Source of the DNA: Lachnospiraceae bacterium
Lineage (GTDB): Bacteria > Bacillota > Clostridia > Lachnospirales > Lachnospiraceae
NCBI GenBank assembly: GCA_022774505.1
Contig: JALFLW010000115.1
Location: 1-39,068, forward strand
Length of the DNA: 39,068 nucleotides
Direction of reading: 5' to 3'
Positions within the stretch are counted from its first letter, which is position 1. Every line of letters begins with the position of its first letter. Of the stretch, positions 36,161 through 39,068 are shown piece by piece. The position numbers and the translations under genes are program-made. The notes beneath the pieces are model-generated. The model ran no database searches. It was not told where the DNA came from and saw nothing but the letters and a program-made list of their open reading frames with translations.

Positions 36161-36189
36161 AGTATAGCATTTTTCCATTTTATAAGCAA
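36161..36189 (-). promoter_or_regulatory. promoter of secA-prfB-hom
   Basis: On the minus strand TTGCTT (36184-36189) is 17 bp from TATACT (36161-36166), and the -10 is preceded by TGC, an extended -10. Transcription would begin near 36154, about 70 nt before the secA ATG. Confidence 0.75.
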
Positions 36190-36202
36190 CTTTTATTTTT
36201 CG

Positions 36203-36252
36203 CCAAAAGTAAAGTCCCGGCATATTCTATGCTGTCCATAGAATGCCGGGAC
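36203..36252 (-). terminator. terminator of the GH5 gene
   Basis: GTCCCGGC (36214-36221) pairs with GCCGGGAC (36245-36252) and ATTCTATG (36224-36231) with CATAGAAT (36237-36244), with a 2-nt bulge and 5-nt loop. On the minus strand the tail is TTTACTTTTGG, U-rich but interrupted. It lies 28 nt after the GH5 stop. Confidence 0.75.
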
Positions 36253-36280
36253 CGACATGATCATGCCAAAATGTGAAAAT

Positions 36281-38881
36281 CTACCCTTTCACAACAATTC
36301 TGCATTTCTTTTTAACTCCGCTTTTCATGATGACTGTAACGTAGGTTTTTCCCTTTTTCAGGCCTGTTATTCTGCCTTTCGACGTAATCCTGATTATTTT
36401 TTTATTCTTTACCCTGTATTTTTTTATCTTATCTGTCGAAATTTTCGTCTTTATTTTAATTTTTGCTTTTTTTCCTTTTTTTATAATAATCTTCGTCTTT
36501 TTTAATACAACCTTCGGATTAGTCACCTGCAGTTTCTGTGCAATAATTGTCCCATCTGCACATTTTGCCGTTATAACTGTCTTTCCTTTTTTCAGAGCAG
36601 TAACCATTCCCCCGCCATTTACTTTGGCAACCTTCTTGTTTGAACTCTGCCAGCTTACTACATCCTTTCCGGCTGCTATTTTTCCGGCAATAAGATATTT
36701 TTGCGTAACAAAGAGTTTTTTCGTTTTTTCCTGATATTTTATTATCGTATTTCCGGGTACCGGACTGTTATCAGGTGACTGTGTCACTTCCGGGTTTCCG
36801 GTCCGCTGTGGATTATTTACCGGAGCATTGCTTGTCTCCGGCACTCCACCGGCCCCGGACGTCGTCCCCTGATTTATGCTTTCTACCGGTCCGGCAGATA
36901 CCCCCGGCACATCAGACGGTACTACGTCCGGTTTAGGTGATTCAGGTCGTTTAAACTCTTCCGGTCCGGCCGACGGTTCCGTGGAGGTTTCCGGCAGCAT
37001 CGATTCTTCCGGCTGTACTGTTGACTCCGGCACTTCAGATGGTTTTTCTGACGGTGTTTCGCTTCTCTCCGGTTCGACTGTTATCTCCGGTGTTTCTGCC
37101 GGAGCCTGTGATGGTGCCTCCTCTCCACCCGGTCCGCTTGTCATTTCCGGTGCTTTTGACGGGGCTTCGCTCTCTTCCGGTTTCATCGTTATCTCCGGTA
37201 TTTGTGACGGTTTTTGACTGGCCTGTGGTTGATCTTTTTTCAAATAAATCTTATGGATCTTCCCTCCGTTATAAGCAGATAATTTTAAATAAGAAACCGT
37301 CGAACCACTTTCAATCCCAAGTGCATTTCTAAGCTCTGCCAGAGTATATGTCCTGGACAATTCTGTGGAAGCAGGATTTCCGGCAGAATATACCACTCCC
37401 TCTTTCCATTCCCCATCGACAGAAGCTCCCCAGCCAAGGATCCCCCAGCCGGCATGATCTGCCTCCGTGCAGGAATAAACAACAGTTAGTGTATCCGTGG
37501 CTTTCCCTTCCGCAAGCCACGATGCATCTGATGTCTCATAGCTATCACCGGCAGCTCCATTTTCATACAAAACCTCTTTGATCCTGTCTGATGCCGGCAC
37601 ATCTGTCGCAGCTCCCGGCGATGTCACAGGTACTGATGATGTACTTTCCGGCTCCTCGGAAGGCATGCCGCTTCCATAGCTTTCCATGATCGCATTTATG
37701 ATACCCTGCTGCGTCACCTGATAATTATTGCGGTCAAATATCCCAAAACCATATTCTCCGTTCCAGCCATTATCCCAGTATACCGGGATCAGTCCATCTG
37801 CCTTTGCATAACTGCAGACCTTTCTCGCATATTCCGCCCGACAGGCAGCATTTAATGAATCATATTTGGATTTATCAATAGAGCCATATTCTCCAATAAC
37901 CACCGGATATCCTTTTTTGACAAATTTCTCCCGAAGCTTTTCAAACTGACTCTTTAGATATGACTCATCTCCCCATCCTGCCTGCTTGGAGCTGTCCGTG
38001 GAAACACTTCCCCATTGAGTAGCTTCACCGTCTTCCTGTCCACAAAAATTCCATGGATCATAATAATGCACAGAGATCATAATCCTCTGTTGATCCGCAG
38101 GAATCTCTGCAGAACGATAAGAATCCGTCGGCAATTCAAATCCATAATTCCCTGCTGTATAATCAATATTCGTATTCCAGCCCGGTATCAGCAGCCAGCG
38201 TTTATCATTATTTTCTCCGGACTGACGTACCGTATCCACAAAAATCTGGTTGTAAGAATTAATATTGGCATATGCTTTCGAGTCCGGATTTCCATTTTTA
38301 CCATCAAATTCTTCATTCATCGATTCAAAGATAAGATGATCATCATAGGATTTAAACCGGTCTGCGATCTGTGCCCAACAGGCCTTATATTTTTCTCTGA
38401 TCTGCTCCTGTTCCGAATCGCCAGCACCACAAAGCAGCCAGCCACCGTCAACTGTCGTATAGCCGTCTCCATGCATATTTATAATGGCATATAACCCATT
38501 CTCCATACACATATCTACAACCCGCTGCACCCTGTTCAGCCATGTACTGTCAATGACGTAATCCGGTGCACTCCCTATCTTGCTCAGGTAAGATACCGGT
38601 ATACGAATAGAACGAAATCCCGCTTTTTTAACTGCCTTGATCAATTGCTCATTAATGACAGGATTACCATATGCTGTCTCATTGGGCGTTCCTTCTTTGG
38701 ATGCTTCCAGCTGATTTCCAAGATTCCATCCGGCACCCATCACTTCCGTGATCTGAGACTGATCCAGATCCTGAAAACTTTCCTGTGCCGATGCCCTCTT
38801 TCCCTGTCCGGGAACTACTACCTGCGATGCTGCCAGGACAATCCCGAGCAACGCCGCGATCATTCTCTTCGGTATTCTCAT
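36281..38881 (-). CDS. secreted modular GH5 glycosidase (endoglucanase-like)
   Basis: An 866-residue extracellular enzyme. A signal peptide (about 1-33, KRMIAALLGIVLAASQVVV then a likely ASA-Q cleavage site) leads to a GH5 barrel (about 40-402) with GWNLGNQLEA (51-60), the acid/base glutamate E190 in ESMNEEFDG, HYYDPW at 272-277, and the nucleophile E331 in VVIGEYGS. Residues about 433-550 form a beta-rich domain of carbohydrate-binding type that I cannot place in a family. A Pro/Glu/Ser/Thr linker (about 551-710) with irregular PSxAPE-like repeats follows, then two Ig-like (Big_2-type) repeats (about 712-866) very rich in lysine. The basic repeats could hold the enzyme to the cell wall. Beta-glucan or mannan substrates are likely; the exact activity cannot be told. 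The ATG has only a distant AGGA, so the start is less sure than the rest. Confidence 0.88.
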   Translation of the reverse strand: MRIPKRMIAALLGIVLAASQVVVPGQGKRASAQESFQDLDQSQITEVMGAGWNLGNQLEASKEGTPNETAYGNPVINEQLIKAVKKAGFRSIRIPVSYLSKIGSAPDYVIDSTWLNRVQRVVDMCMENGLYAIINMHGDGYTTVDGGWLLCGAGDSEQEQIREKYKACWAQIADRFKSYDDHLIFESMNEEFDGKNGNPDSKAYANINSYNQIFVDTVRQSGENNDKRWLLIPGWNTNIDYTAGNYGFELPTDSYRSAEIPADQQRIMISVHYYDPWNFCGQEDGEATQWGSVSTDSSKQAGWGDESYLKSQFEKLREKFVKKGYPVVIGEYGSIDKSKYDSLNAACRAEYARKVCSYAKADGLIPVYWDNGWNGEYGFGIFDRNNYQVTQQGIINAIMESYGSGMPSEEPESTSSVPVTSPGAATDVPASDRIKEVLYENGAAGDSYETSDASWLAEGKATDTLTVVYSCTEADHAGWGILGWGASVDGEWKEGVVYSAGNPASTELSRTYTLAELRNALGIESGSTVSYLKLSAYNGGKIHKIYLKKDQPQASQKPSQIPEITMKPEESEAPSKAPEMTSGPGGEEAPSQAPAETPEITVEPERSETPSEKPSEVPESTVQPEESMLPETSTEPSAGPEEFKRPESPKPDVVPSDVPGVSAGPVESINQGTTSGAGGVPETSNAPVNNPQRTGNPEVTQSPDNSPVPGNTIIKYQEKTKKLFVTQKYLIAGKIAAGKDVVSWQSSNKKVAKVNGGGMVTALKKGKTVITAKCADGTIIAQKLQVTNPKVVLKKTKIIIKKGKKAKIKIKTKISTDKIKKYRVKNKKIIRITSKGRITGLKKGKTYVTVIMKSGVKKKCRIVVKG

Positions 38882-38950
38882 AATATTTGCACAATCCTTT
38901 CCCTACCCACATAATTTAAAATGCAGGCATAATTTTCCTACTACAATGAA

Positions 38951-38986
38951 ATCGAAAAAGAACGAGTGCCAAAAAACTGACACTCG
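38951..38986 (-). terminator. terminator of a gene beyond the right edge
   Basis: CGAGTGCCA (38963-38971) and TGACACTCG (38978-38986) form a 9-bp stem (one G-U) with a 6-nt loop. On the minus strand TTCTTTTTCG follows. No complete gene lies between it and the window end, so it probably ends a transcript entering from the right. Confidence 0.7.
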
Positions 38987-38995
38987 CCTCTCCTA

Positions 38996-39019
38996 TATTA
39001 TACACCCCATTGTATAATA
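38996..39019. promoter_or_regulatory. perfect 24-bp palindromic site
   Basis: TATTATACA (38996-39004) and TGTATAATA (39011-39019) are a perfect 9-bp inverted repeat around CCCCAT. Each arm contains a TATAAT-like hexamer, one per strand. No -35 box is seen for either. It could be an operator or a hairpin of a transcript from beyond the window. Confidence 0.35.
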
Positions 39020-39068
39020 CCTTTTGTGCTTATAATTTTTCTCTCGGATCAACTTAAAATTCCGGCTC

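Noticed and set aside
38993..39066. Possible 3' end of a minus-strand gene entering from the right
   Set aside because: One frame is open for about 24 codons to a TAG before the terminator, but the sequence contains a perfect palindrome and AT-rich promoter-like repeats and shows no protein similarity; too short to support.

Overview
The window looks like a chromosomal segment of a spore-forming Firmicute of the class Clostridia, most probably a gut Lachnospiraceae. The gene order murB-rapZ-whiA-HPr-like-dnaE-pfkA, the sporulation membrane genes spmA and ylbJ, the Shine-Dalgarno style, and a secreted modular GH5 glucanase carrying lysine-rich Ig-like repeats all point that way. The assignment comes from gene content only. 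Every recognised gene lies on the minus strand except one 47-residue membrane protein at 8042-8185, so transcription runs from high to low coordinates.

From high to low coordinates: a secreted GH5 glycosidase (36281-38881), then secA-prfB-hom, apparently one unit driven by a good sigma-A-type promoter at 36161-36189, with a programmed +1 frameshift in prfB. A strong terminator precedes tex. Directly behind tex is a second strong promoter (28550-28578) for an arylsulfotransferase-family gene followed by cysD and a cysN-cysC fusion (gaps of 13 and 1 nt). A terminator-like hairpin then separates these from cysQ and a chromate/sulfate-type (CHR) transporter gene. Together these five genes form a plausible sulfate activation and sulfonation module. 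Next come tRNA-Arg(ACG) with its own promoter and two terminators, the cell-envelope/regulatory group murB-rapZ-whiA-crh-like, dnaE, and pfkA with its own promoter inside the dnaE-pfkA gap.

Below pfkA are a small acidic membrane protein, spmA (start codon buried in a 16-bp perfect hairpin), ylbJ, a zinc-dependent phospholipase C family gene, an M18 aminopeptidase, the divergent 47-residue membrane protein, yloU and fakA (yloV). After a terminator come recG, a 362-bp foldback element with 7-bp flanking repeats, pheA and rlmD. The first ~330 bases hold only hairpins and unassigned sequence.

Most of the window is core housekeeping. The parts that merit attention are the sulfonation module with its divergent cytosolic arylsulfotransferase homologue and regulatory palindromes, the foldback element inserted at the recG stop codon, the HPr-like protein lacking the phosphorylatable histidine, and the spmA start-codon hairpin.
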